DNA of 64,000 bases from Lachnospiraceae bacterium MD308. GTDB lineage: Bacteria > Bacillota > Clostridia > Lachnospirales > Lachnospiraceae. The stretch lies in the NCBI GenBank assembly GCA_010206225.2, contig VIQU02000017.1, positions 1 to 64,000 of the forward strand, in the 5' to 3' direction. The notes beneath the pieces are model-generated. The model did not search any database. It was not told the origin of the DNA and saw only the letters and a list, made by a program, of their open reading frames with translations. Below are positions 22,697 through 29,798 of the stretch, piece after piece. A program made the translations under genes and the position numbers. Every line of letters begins with the position of its first letter. Position 1 is the stretch's first letter.

Positions 22697-22972
22697 CTAC
22701 AAATACTTCCGCCCATTCATCTGAAACACATCATGCCCTTTGATACTCTTCACTGCCTGCCCCAGACTCCTGGCCCTCCCATGCTGATGATACGGCTGGG
22801 AAGCCCTGTGCTTATGGAAAATAATACACTCCCCCTCCCCCGGATACTCCGGATTATGGATATACCAGATATGCCCCGTATTCTTCGACTGGAGCGTCAC
22901 ATCATATTCCTCCGCCAGAATAATGTTAAAATAAGACCTATCCAGCCTCCCGATCTCTTCCGTCCGGAACAT
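22697..22972 (-). CDS. Small protein downstream of parB, unknown function
   Basis: From the likely start ATG 22972 (AAAGGGG upstream) the protein has 91 residues beginning MFRTEEIGRLDRSYFNIILAEEYDVTLQSK. It is compact alpha/beta with a His-rich central portion (IIFHKHRASQPYHQHGRARSLGQAVKSIKGHDVF). It resembles small accessory proteins of plasmids and integrative elements of Firmicutes, but I cannot name a family. It overlaps the 3' end of parB and shares its terminator. Confidence 0.65.
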   Translation of the reverse strand: MFRTEEIGRLDRSYFNIILAEEYDVTLQSKNTGHIWYIHNPEYPGEGECIIFHKHRASQPYHQHGRARSLGQAVKSIKGHDVFQMNGRKYL

Positions 22973-23939
22973 CAGCCACATCCCCTTTCCCGAACCACGC
23001 CGCCAGCGCGTCCTCCACGATACCCGCCACATCCGCAGGCTTCACACTCCCAAAATACCTCTCATACACCTCCGCCGACAGCTTCACGCTCCTTCCGTCA
23101 GCCGCTTTTTTGCTTTTCCCGCCGTCCAATGCCTCCAGCACAGCCTCTTCCGTCACCTTCCCCGCCATGCCCCTCACGCACTTCGCCGTCTTCGCATCCA
23201 GCTTAATCCTGCCCTTCTCCGCCAGCCCGGACACCACTTCCTGTTCCTTCTCCGACAGATAAGACAAGTCCACCGCCGCCACCAAAGGCAGCGTCCCCTC
23301 GTCCAGCCGCCCCTTCAAAGGCTCCTCCAGCTTCTGCACCCGCATATACCTGGCAATATTCCTCCCGGTCATCCCATACTCTTCCCCAATAGCATCCCGG
23401 CTCTTCAACCTGTGGACATCATGTCCACAAGTCCCCGCCGTGTCCTGCCCGTTCAGCCTTGCGATCTCCTCCAGAATATCATTCCGCCGCCCCTGGCTGC
23501 TGACCTTCTCATACCGCTCCGCCAGCACCGCCGCCTTCTCACTGGGCAGAAGCTCCGCAAATCCCCTCTGTATCACATTGGTCTCAATCACATACACATA
23601 AGCGTCCTCTTCCGTCAGATCCGTCTTCACAATGGCCGGAATCTCTGTCAAACCTGCCAGCCTCCCCGCCACCTGCCGGTTATGTCCCGCAAGCATCTCA
23701 TACCCGTCCCCCTCCTGCCACACGATCACCGGATTCAGGACCCCATGCTCCTTAATGCTCTCCACCATATCCTCCAGACGCTCCCCCTCATACAGCCGGA
23801 ACGGATGCCTCCGGAACGGCCAGATACTGTCAATCGGCAGCATCCTGATCCCATTCTCCACAGCAGAAACCTCTTCCGCCCCCGCCAGCAGGTCCACAGC
23901 GTCACTAAAAATCTTCCTCTTCGCCCCATTAGCCTTCAT
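22938..23939 (-). CDS. parB: ParB family partition protein
   Basis: The 333-residue protein contains an N-terminal ParB/Srx domain (PFRLYEGERLEDMVESIKEHGVLNPVIV, then the box YEMLAGHNRQVAGRLAGL) and a helix-turn-helix region with IGEEYGMTGRNIARYMRVQKL. The C-terminus is charged and probably dimerises. It binds parS-like sites and works with the ParA ATPase to segregate a plasmid or circular mobile element. Its start overlaps the end of the split parA gene by 11 bases. With parA broken by insertion, the partition function is probably lost unless another ParA substitutes. GC content is high, like the prophage and unlike the host genes. Confidence 0.9.
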   Translation of the reverse strand: MKANGAKRKIFSDAVDLLAGAEEVSAVENGIRMLPIDSIWPFRRHPFRLYEGERLEDMVESIKEHGVLNPVIVWQEGDGYEMLAGHNRQVAGRLAGLTEIPAIVKTDLTEEDAYVYVIETNVIQRGFAELLPSEKAAVLAERYEKVSSQGRRNDILEEIARLNGQDTAGTCGHDVHRLKSRDAIGEEYGMTGRNIARYMRVQKLEEPLKGRLDEGTLPLVAAVDLSYLSEKEQEVVSGLAEKGRIKLDAKTAKCVRGMAGKVTEEAVLEALDGGKSKKAADGRSVKLSAEVYERYFGSVKPADVAGIVEDALAAWFGKGDVADVPDGRDREAG

Positions 23940-24327
23940 ACGAAATCAACTCCTTTGCAAACTTCCTATAAGCCATCCCCGCGCTCGCCTTCGGGCTGTA
24001 CTCCGCCACCGGCAGGCTGTAATAAATACTCTCCCCCACCTTCACCGTACTGGGAATCCTCGTTTCAAACACCCGTATCTGCTCCTGGAAATTCTCCGTC
24101 ACTTCCTCCGTCAGCACCTTACACAGCTTCGTCCTGGACTCACACATGGTCATCAGAATCCCCGCAATCCCCAGCCCCGGATTGATCCGCTTCCGTATCT
24201 TCACCACCGTCCGCAGAAAATCCTGCATCCCCATCATAGCCAGAAGCTGGGGATTCACCGTAATAATCACCTCGTCCGCAGCAGCCAAAGCATTGATCGT
24301 CAAAGTCCCCAGTGACGGGCAGGTATC
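23929..24327 (-). pseudogene. parA: parA, 3' part, separated by RIT insertion
   Basis: This is the C-terminal portion of a ParA ATPase, resuming at DTCPSLGTLTINALAAADEVIITV (the DxxPSLG motif that follows Walker B) and running to TAG/TGA at 23929. The N-terminal portion is at 27787-28197; the sequence between is a mobile element. A start within the inserted element is possible but would give a protein lacking the Walker A box. The two halves join logically at LID|TCPSLG. Confidence 0.9.
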
Positions 24328-24357
24328 TAATGCGGAGTAAATTATTATGCGGAGTAA
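24328..24357. repeat. Left terminal inverted repeat of RIT element
   Basis: The 30-bp repeat contains TGCGGAGTAA at 24331-24340 and again at 24348-24357, possibly two recombinase-binding half-sites. Its inverted partner is at 27743-27772 with three differences. Confidence 0.88.
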
Positions 24358-24434
24358 ACCGCTGAATTCATTCATTTCGCTGTGATTGTGTCGTATTATA
24401 CTCTGCATAATAATTCTCCATTCTGTTGATCTCT

Positions 24435-25448
24435 TTAAATCATTTCCTTTAACCAATCAAGGAGTTCTTCTCTCTTTTTATCTTTGTATCGGCTTTCTGG
24501 AATGATTTTTTCGCTTGCCTTTTCAAGAGCTTCTCTTTTTGCGGCAGAATCAGCTTTCGCATATATTTCTGTTGTTTTGACTGATTCGTGCCCCAAGAAA
24601 TCGCGGATATAAATCAGATTTACATTTGCCTGCACCAAATGCATCGCTTTACTGTGGCGAAAAATATGAGGTGTCACATTTAAGATGGCTATTTCAGGGT
24701 GACTAACCTGAGCCTTTGCCACATATTTCGATATCACATATTCGACTCCGGATCTCGTCAGTTTCTGTTTCATTTTATTCACAAACAGGTACTGATCCGG
24801 CACTGTGATGCCATAGTTACTTGTATACTTTTCTATCAGCGCTCCCGTATCCGGCATCAATGGCACGATTCTTGCCTTGTTTCCTTTTCCTGTAAGCGTA
24901 ACAGTTGCAGGTTTTGTAAAGCGGATGTCTTTCAGTTTTAAATCTACAAGTTCCTGGACTCTTGCCCCGGAATCATATAAAAGTGAAAGCATGGTAAGAT
25001 CTCTTTGGCCATTTTTTCTTTTACTGTCAGGCTGTTCAAAAATGATTTTCAATTCATCGACAGTTAGATATTCAACTTCTCTTTTGGCGCATTTCTTAAA
25101 GTCTATTCCGAGTATTTCCTGACATTTGGACATGTACCGGGGATCTTCTACCGCGATATATCTCATCAATGCATGAATGACTGTAAGTCTATGATTCCTT
25201 GTACTAACAGCACAGCCTTTGTTTTCTTCCAGCCATAACAAATAGACTTCAACCATTTTTCTTGAAATCTGATCCATTGTTAACTTCTCTGGTTTAATCT
25301 TTAATTCATCACGACAGTACCGCAAAAATACAATAAAGGCATCTCTGTATGACCTGATAGTGTTGGGGCTTGCTCCTATCTGCAGAGGAAGGTATCTCGT
25401 GAGATAGTCAGTAAGATAATCCGATAAATATTTTTTACTCATCTGCAT
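24435..25448 (-). CDS. Tyrosine recombinase, third of RIT trio
   Basis: The 337-residue tyrosine recombinase has an N-terminal SAM-like core-binding domain (IRSYRDAFIVFLRYCRDE) and a catalytic domain at ~170-310. Catalytic Arg is in LYDSGARVQELVDL, the H-x-x-R box in TPHIFRHSKAMHLV, the next His in FLGHESVKTTEIY, and the nucleophile Tyr in the same motif. It acts with the two upstream recombinases to move the element. Start 25448 overlaps the previous gene by 14 bases. Confidence 0.92.
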   Translation of the reverse strand: MQMSKKYLSDYLTDYLTRYLPLQIGASPNTIRSYRDAFIVFLRYCRDELKIKPEKLTMDQISRKMVEVYLLWLEENKGCAVSTRNHRLTVIHALMRYIAVEDPRYMSKCQEILGIDFKKCAKREVEYLTVDELKIIFEQPDSKRKNGQRDLTMLSLLYDSGARVQELVDLKLKDIRFTKPATVTLTGKGNKARIVPLMPDTGALIEKYTSNYGITVPDQYLFVNKMKQKLTRSGVEYVISKYVAKAQVSHPEIAILNVTPHIFRHSKAMHLVQANVNLIYIRDFLGHESVKTTEIYAKADSAAKREALEKASEKIIPESRYKDKKREELLDWLKEMI

Positions 25449-26421
25449 CCCCTCCCTTGATCATGTCATTGTATAATGGTGTGAGTGCATCAATTATCCG
25501 ATCATAGGAGTCTGCTGTTAAGCGGAGGTATTTCTCTGTGCAGTTGATATTTCTATGCCCCATGTATTCCTCAAGATATGGTATGGAAACATACATATCA
25601 ATTCCTTGGGCAGCCATTCCCTCAAGTGCATGAACTGCAAATGTGTGCCTTAAGTCGTGCAGACGGGGAAGCTTTCCGCTTGCCGTACATGGAATACCGG
25701 CTTCTTCAAGCAGCTTCTTATACTTCTGAAGTATAGAGTTCGGCCGGTAAGCCTTACCCCATCGGTTTCTGAATAGAAGACCGGTATCATTTTCCGAGTA
25801 TCTGACCGCGTTCATATAGTTCCTTAAGCATGCGAACAGGGACTCCGACATAGGCACTAAGCGTGTGTTATTGTATTTTGACTGTCTTACCGTAATCACT
25901 TTATCTGTAAAATCTATATCAGATATCTTCAGGGATAAGGCCTCAGATATTCTCAAACCGCAGCAATAGAGCAGTCTGAGGAGGAAAGGGTAAACATTGT
26001 ACATATTAGGCGAACGATAAGCATACGGAAGGCTGTCTGCCGCCTTTAACAGACTGCAAATCTGTTCCCTTGTGAAAATATATGGAACAAATGAACACCT
26101 TTCATGCTGATGTTCCGGAAGAACATATGTAGGAACACCAATGCTGTTCAGATATGTTGCAAGCTGCCTTATCAGTGCTTCTCTACGCATTTGAGTCATA
26201 GGCTGTTCACCTTCTCTCTTAGCAGCAAATCCAAGAACCAATTCTTTTGTCAGATTTATAGTGTCATCTGCGGCATGCTCATTCAGATATCGGTTCAATT
26301 CCCTGATTGCACGGACGATTCTTCCCTCGTATTTATATCCAAGGCTTCGTCTGTATTCTATAAAGGCGATACACGTATCTCCATATAAACCATCGAATCC
26401 AGCCATCTCTTTTTCACTCAT
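25435..26421 (-). CDS. Tyrosine recombinase, second of RIT trio
   Basis: This is a 328-residue tyrosine recombinase. The catalytic Arg is in LYCCGLRISEALSL, H-x-x-R in LPRLHDLRHTFAVHAL, and the active Tyr in YMGHRNINCTEKYLRL. The N-terminal part contains the core-binding helices. Start 26421 overlaps the first gene by 8 bases and the stop overlaps the third, showing tight translational coupling. All catalytic residues are present, so the enzyme is probably active. Confidence 0.92.
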   Translation of the reverse strand: MSEKEMAGFDGLYGDTCIAFIEYRRSLGYKYEGRIVRAIRELNRYLNEHAADDTINLTKELVLGFAAKREGEQPMTQMRREALIRQLATYLNSIGVPTYVLPEHQHERCSFVPYIFTREQICSLLKAADSLPYAYRSPNMYNVYPFLLRLLYCCGLRISEALSLKISDIDFTDKVITVRQSKYNNTRLVPMSESLFACLRNYMNAVRYSENDTGLLFRNRWGKAYRPNSILQKYKKLLEEAGIPCTASGKLPRLHDLRHTFAVHALEGMAAQGIDMYVSIPYLEEYMGHRNINCTEKYLRLTADSYDRIIDALTPLYNDMIKGGDADE

Positions 26422-27640
26422 ACCTCGGCACCTCCAATGCGACTTTTCTTAGTCCTTCTAAATCGATTTTGATATATATCCCTGTCGTATCTGTATATTT
26501 ATGCCCTAATACATTTGAGATCACAGGAATAGGGACCTCACTTCTAAGCATGTTGCTTGCTAAAGAAGAACGCATGGAATGCATCCCATGCTTCTGGGCC
26601 TCTTTAAAAGTAATTTCTGCACGCTTAAAATATTTTTGCAGCATTTCATGGAAATTTCTGTGTTCAAAGGGTTTCACAGGCGCCCGGTTGCTGACCAATA
26701 CTTCTCTATAATCACATTCGGGACGTGCGTTTTTTATATAATCGATAAGAGCCATAAGCAATTCATCACTAATGGGTAATGAAACATATTCACCGGTTTT
26801 AGACTGTACAAAACCAATAGTTTTCCTTTTCCAATCAATGTCATCCAGAGTAAGCCGGCATATATCGATACACCTCATTCCAAGGGTTGCTGCCAAGAGG
26901 AGAATCAGGTAATCTCTTTTCCCATACAACGTTTCGGTATCGATGCTTTGAAGCAGTTTTGTTATACATTCCGGCGTGAAATACGAAGGATATGAATTCT
27001 TGGTGTGAATTGAAATAACCGGAAACATCTGAGCTAAATCCTTACTGCACAGTTCCTTTTGGCTCATATAAGCGAGAAGGCTCCTAAGCAAATACTGATA
27101 AGCCTCTTTTGTCGTTATAGAGTAGTAGGATCTGCTTGCCAAAAATCCATATGCATGCTCGGACCGTATGTCGCTGGTATTTTTTATCCCGATGCTTTCG
27201 AAATACTTAAATACTTTTCTCGCAGAAAATTCCTTGCCCTTTAAGGTTGTATCCTTAAGTCCTCTTTCTGTTTCATGTGCAATGTAGCCATCTAAAACAC
27301 CCTCAAAATATTCAAGTCTCATGTCTTTTGAAAGTCGTTTTTTCTGGCGGATTTCACCGTACAATTGAAATTCGTACAACATCCATATGTGACGCTGGAG
27401 ATAATTCTCAGCCATTGTCAGATTTTCAAAATCAACCCACTTATGCTTGTGATGTTCTAACAGAAACTGCTTTCCAAGATCAAGTGAAAAATAATCAATC
27501 TCCTTCTTTCTGCAGTACTTGATAAAGACTTTATAATAAGCCAAGTATCTTTCCCGGGTACTTTCTTTGTAGCCAATGAGCTTAAGGTGATCCATCAGCC
27601 CATTTACTAATTCTTCAATAGTTACCTCGTGTTGCTCCAT
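26414..27640 (-). CDS. Tyrosine recombinase, first of RIT trio
   Basis: The 408-residue recombinase is the largest and first of the trio, as in other RIT elements. Core-binding domains occupy about residues 1-190; the catalytic domain includes Arg in ATLGMRCIDICRL, H-x-x-R in GMHSMRSSLASNML, and Tyr in LGHKYTDTTGIYIK. It starts at 27640, about 100 bases inside the right inverted repeat. A promoter is likely in the 27641-27740 AT-rich stretch, but no strong consensus is visible. Confidence 0.92.
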   Translation of the reverse strand: MEQHEVTIEELVNGLMDHLKLIGYKESTRERYLAYYKVFIKYCRKKEIDYFSLDLGKQFLLEHHKHKWVDFENLTMAENYLQRHIWMLYEFQLYGEIRQKKRLSKDMRLEYFEGVLDGYIAHETERGLKDTTLKGKEFSARKVFKYFESIGIKNTSDIRSEHAYGFLASRSYYSITTKEAYQYLLRSLLAYMSQKELCSKDLAQMFPVISIHTKNSYPSYFTPECITKLLQSIDTETLYGKRDYLILLLAATLGMRCIDICRLTLDDIDWKRKTIGFVQSKTGEYVSLPISDELLMALIDYIKNARPECDYREVLVSNRAPVKPFEHRNFHEMLQKYFKRAEITFKEAQKHGMHSMRSSLASNMLRSEVPIPVISNVLGHKYTDTTGIYIKIDLEGLRKVALEVPRYE

Positions 27641-27742
27641 ATAGGAATCCCCTTTCTGTGATTTGTAAGAGGTATTCTATATGGAATATTATGCTGAGTA
27701 AACAGAAAGAAAATCATAGGTTTTATTAATGATTGCAGATAG

Positions 27743-27804
27743 TTACTCTGCATAATATTTAACTCCGCATTAGACTGTTTATGTGGTTATCCACATAAGC
27801 AGTC
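27743..27804. repeat. Right terminal inverted repeat and adjacent palindrome
   Basis: The right 30-bp repeat spans 27743-27772. Immediately outside, 27773-27804 forms an almost perfect palindrome (GACTGTTTATGTGG and its complement around the centre). The palindrome contains stop codons that end the parA 5' fragment at 27787. It is absent at the left end, so it is either part of the element's asymmetric right end or added at insertion. Confidence 0.8.
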
Positions 27805-28197
27805 AATCAGAATATAATCATACCTCTCCCGCAGCGGGTCCAGAATTCCGGACAGCATCCGCTCCGCCCCCATCTCCAGCCGCAGCTTCGCATCCACCAC
27901 CGACAGATAAATAGACGATGGGATGAAGTCCACCCCGTCCTTCGTCCGTATGTACCTCTTCGGGAACGGCATCTTCTCGTCCTCAATCTGCGCCATCATC
28001 AGATGCCCAATAGTATCCTCCAAAACCCCCGTATCCTCCACGCCGAAACACGTTGTCAAATTTGCCTGGCTGTCAAAATCCACAGCCAGAACCCGCTTCC
28101 CCATCTTCCGCAGGCAGTACGCCAGATTGAACGTAGTGGTAGTCTTCGCCGTACCCCCTTTTTGCGAACCAATCATATATATCTTTCCCATCCTCAA
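27787..28197 (-). pseudogene. parA: parA, 5' part, truncated by RIT insertion
   Basis: The first ~130 residues of a ParA ATPase remain: the deviant Walker A is GSQKGGTAKTTTTFNLAY (near residue 12), then VLAVDFDSQANLTTCFG (switch I/Walker A') and YDYILIDC before the break, where only CLCG follows before a stop supplied by the inserted palindrome. The intact gene would have had about 265 residues. The start overlaps the SymE-like gene by four bases, so the three genes formed one operon. Confidence 0.9.
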
Positions 28198-28436
28198 TAC
28201 CTCGCTTTCTTCTCCGCAACCATGCTCAACTGCTGTTCCTCAAACACATCAATATAATCCACTGTCTCCCTCGGAACAATGACCAGCTTCCCTTCCTCAC
28301 ACCGAACCGTCAAAAGCGTCCCCGCCCCGAACCCCAGCTCTTCCAGCCACAGCCCCTTCAACATGATCGTCGGCGTGGGCTTATAATTACGCCCGCTCTG
28401 CTCATACACCTTAATCTTCCGAACATCCTTCTTCAT
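28194..28436 (-). CDS. SymE-like / AbrB-fold small protein
   Basis: The 80-residue protein contains the SymE-type sequence YKPTPTIMLKGLWLEELGFGAGTLLTVRCEEGKLVIVPRE in overview: a swapped-hairpin AbrB-like beta-barrel. In Escherichia coli SymE is a type I toxin; in Firmicutes mobile elements such proteins usually head par or plasmid-maintenance operons and may act as DNA-binding regulators. It is the first gene of the symE-like - parA - parB unit, with a long leader upstream (28437-28970). Confidence 0.75.
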   Translation of the reverse strand: MKKDVRKIKVYEQSGRNYKPTPTIMLKGLWLEELGFGAGTLLTVRCEEGKLVIVPRETVDYIDVFEEQQLSMVAEKKARY

Positions 28437-28970
28437 CTATATCCCGTCCCTTCCACCGGCCCGCAGACCGGACTCTCCATTGCTTCTCCGTCACTGAACT
28501 AACCCTGGGATTTTACAGAGACCGCTCCAGGCGCAACAGCCCGTGCCTCTCCCTGTAAAACAGAACTATTTGTTTCCGAACGAAACGATATGCCATCTAC
28601 AAAAATCAAAAACTTCGCTACGCAAAAACTTCAAAACCATCACAACAATATGGGCGCTGTAAGTTCCCCGGCTTTCCGTAAATAAATCTCATTTGTTCCC
28701 ATGGTACAGAAACACAGGTTTAACCCTCCCATGGCGCCCGGTTCACATTAAACCCGGCCGAAACCTGTCAACCAATATTACAACGCCCCCGTTGCAATCC
28801 GTCAGCATTTATAAGGACTTCGGACCTTCAAATCCATCACCAGAGGATGGTATGGTTGCTTTAATCGCTATCAGACTTTCATACTGCTGGCCAGCAATAT
28901 ATGTACGGCTCCCGGACGGAAACCAGAAATGCGGTGATTCCGTTCGCCCTTTTAAGGGCAAAAAAATAAG
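28437..28970 (-). other. Long structured non-coding region upstream of the par operon
   Basis: No credible gene lies in these ~530 bases. The minus strand has several self-complementary segments: CCATGG occurs twice about 30 bases apart (28701 region), AACGGGGGCGTT, CCGGGTTTAATGTGAACCGG, GCTGGCCAGC, and GCCCTTAAAAGGGC near 28947-28960. Such density suggests a structured leader RNA, replication origin or transfer origin. No AT-rich iterons are obvious. The region shares the high GC of the par genes. Confidence 0.5.
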
Positions 28971-29024
28971 GGGACAAGTTAGTGCAACCCCTTGATTTTA
29001 CTGGGTTCCTCTAACTTGTCCCTA
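28971..29024 (-). terminator. Long hairpin at the end of the KTR gene
   Basis: The arms GGGACAAGTTAG (28971-28982) and CTAACTTGTCCC (29011-29022) are perfect 12-bp complements, with inner AACCC/GGGTT pairing. On the minus strand the hairpin is followed by a T-rich run (28961-28967), so it can terminate transcription from the gene ending at 29025. The arm plus TGCA is repeated inverted at 5379-5394, so it may also be a mobile-element end. Confidence 0.6.
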
Positions 29025-29228
29025 TTATAACACGGTCATCTGCGTCTGTGCGTCTGGCTCTTTGATGACTGTTATTTTTAATTTTTTCGCTTCAATCAAT
29101 GTTTCCTGCTTGCATTTGGGGCAATAGAGTGGATAATTTATTAGAACAGTATCCTCTCTAATCCTATTGCGTGTTTTGCTGCCACAAACTGGGCAGCGTA
29201 CCCATTCAATCCTACTGTTTATATTCAT
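29025..29228 (-). CDS. Cysteine-rich KTR-type zinc-ribbon protein
   Basis: The 67-residue protein has CPVCGSKTRNRIRED and YCPKCKQETLIEAKKLKITVIKEPDAQTQ, two CxxC knuckles forming a zinc ribbon with a KTR motif. Very similar small proteins are frequent cargo of Tn916/Tn1549-like conjugative elements. The function is unknown. It marks this region as mobile-element DNA and precedes the hairpin at 28971-29024. Confidence 0.85.
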   Translation of the reverse strand: MNINSRIEWVRCPVCGSKTRNRIREDTVLINYPLYCPKCKQETLIEAKKLKITVIKEPDAQTQMTVL

Positions 29229-29297
29229 AAAAACCTCACTGATAATACCATCTAAAAGTTCTATCTTGATAAATTCAAATAGATTAAAATATTGTTT

Positions 29298-29798
29298 TTA
29301 TCTCTCAGAAATCCCAACAGATTCAATCGCAACACTTCCGCCCCTTACAATCTCAATCCTATTCACAAATTTTCTTTTCAACAAAGCAATCAAATCATCA
29401 TTTCTGTTTTCTGTCTGGGTACATTGCAAAAGAACAGTAGTGCCATCATAGTCAATGATTGTAACCCCAAACACATTTGAAATCCGAAACAGCTCTGTTA
29501 TATCTTCATCGGAACAGTCATTAACCTTGACAAACAAAATTTCTTTCATGTGGATAGGCGTATTGGTATAGTCAACTAATTTAATAACCTCCACGCTTCT
29601 GCTTAACTGCTTCTTTATCTGTTCAAAAGTCTTATCATCGCTCGTTAGGCTGATTGTCATTCGTGATATGGTACTGTCCTCTGTAATACCAACTGTTAAA
29701 CTGTCTAAATTATATGATTTAGCAGAAAACAAGCCAGCGATACGGGCAAGGACACCTATTTCATTTTCTACAAATAAACAAATCCATCTCTTTTTCAT
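29298..29798 (-). CDS. ilvN: Acetolactate synthase, regulatory (small) subunit
   Basis: The 166-residue protein has an N-terminal ACT domain typical of IlvN/IlvH (WICLFVENEIGVLARIAGLFSAKSYNLDSLTVGITEDSTISRMTI), which binds valine for feedback control, and a C-terminal IlvN domain (LFVKVNDCSDEDITELFRIS). It partners the catalytic subunit encoded immediately upstream, with which it overlaps by four bases. Together they catalyse the first common step of branched-chain amino acid synthesis. The gene pair is AT-rich and isolated from other ilv/leu genes. Confidence 0.93.
   Translation of the reverse strand: MKKRWICLFVENEIGVLARIAGLFSAKSYNLDSLTVGITEDSTISRMTISLTSDDKTFEQIKKQLSRSVEVIKLVDYTNTPIHMKEILFVKVNDCSDEDITELFRISNVFGVTIIDYDGTTVLLQCTQTENRNDDLIALLKRKFVNRIEIVRGGSVAIESVGISER

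Larger units (their letters stand above)
24328..27772 (-). mobile_element. RIT element (recombinase in trio) inserted in parA
   Basis: The 3.4-kb element has three overlapping tyrosine recombinase genes and imperfect 30-bp terminal inverted repeats at 24328-24357 and 27743-27772 (27 of 30 identical). The left repeat includes two copies of TGCGGAGTAA 17 bp apart. A further palindrome follows the right end (27773-27804). It interrupts parA just after the Walker B region, and its genes are clearly more AT-rich than parA/parB. These are the known features of RIT elements, which carry three recombinases and no other cargo. The element appears intact and may be recent. Confidence 0.88.
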
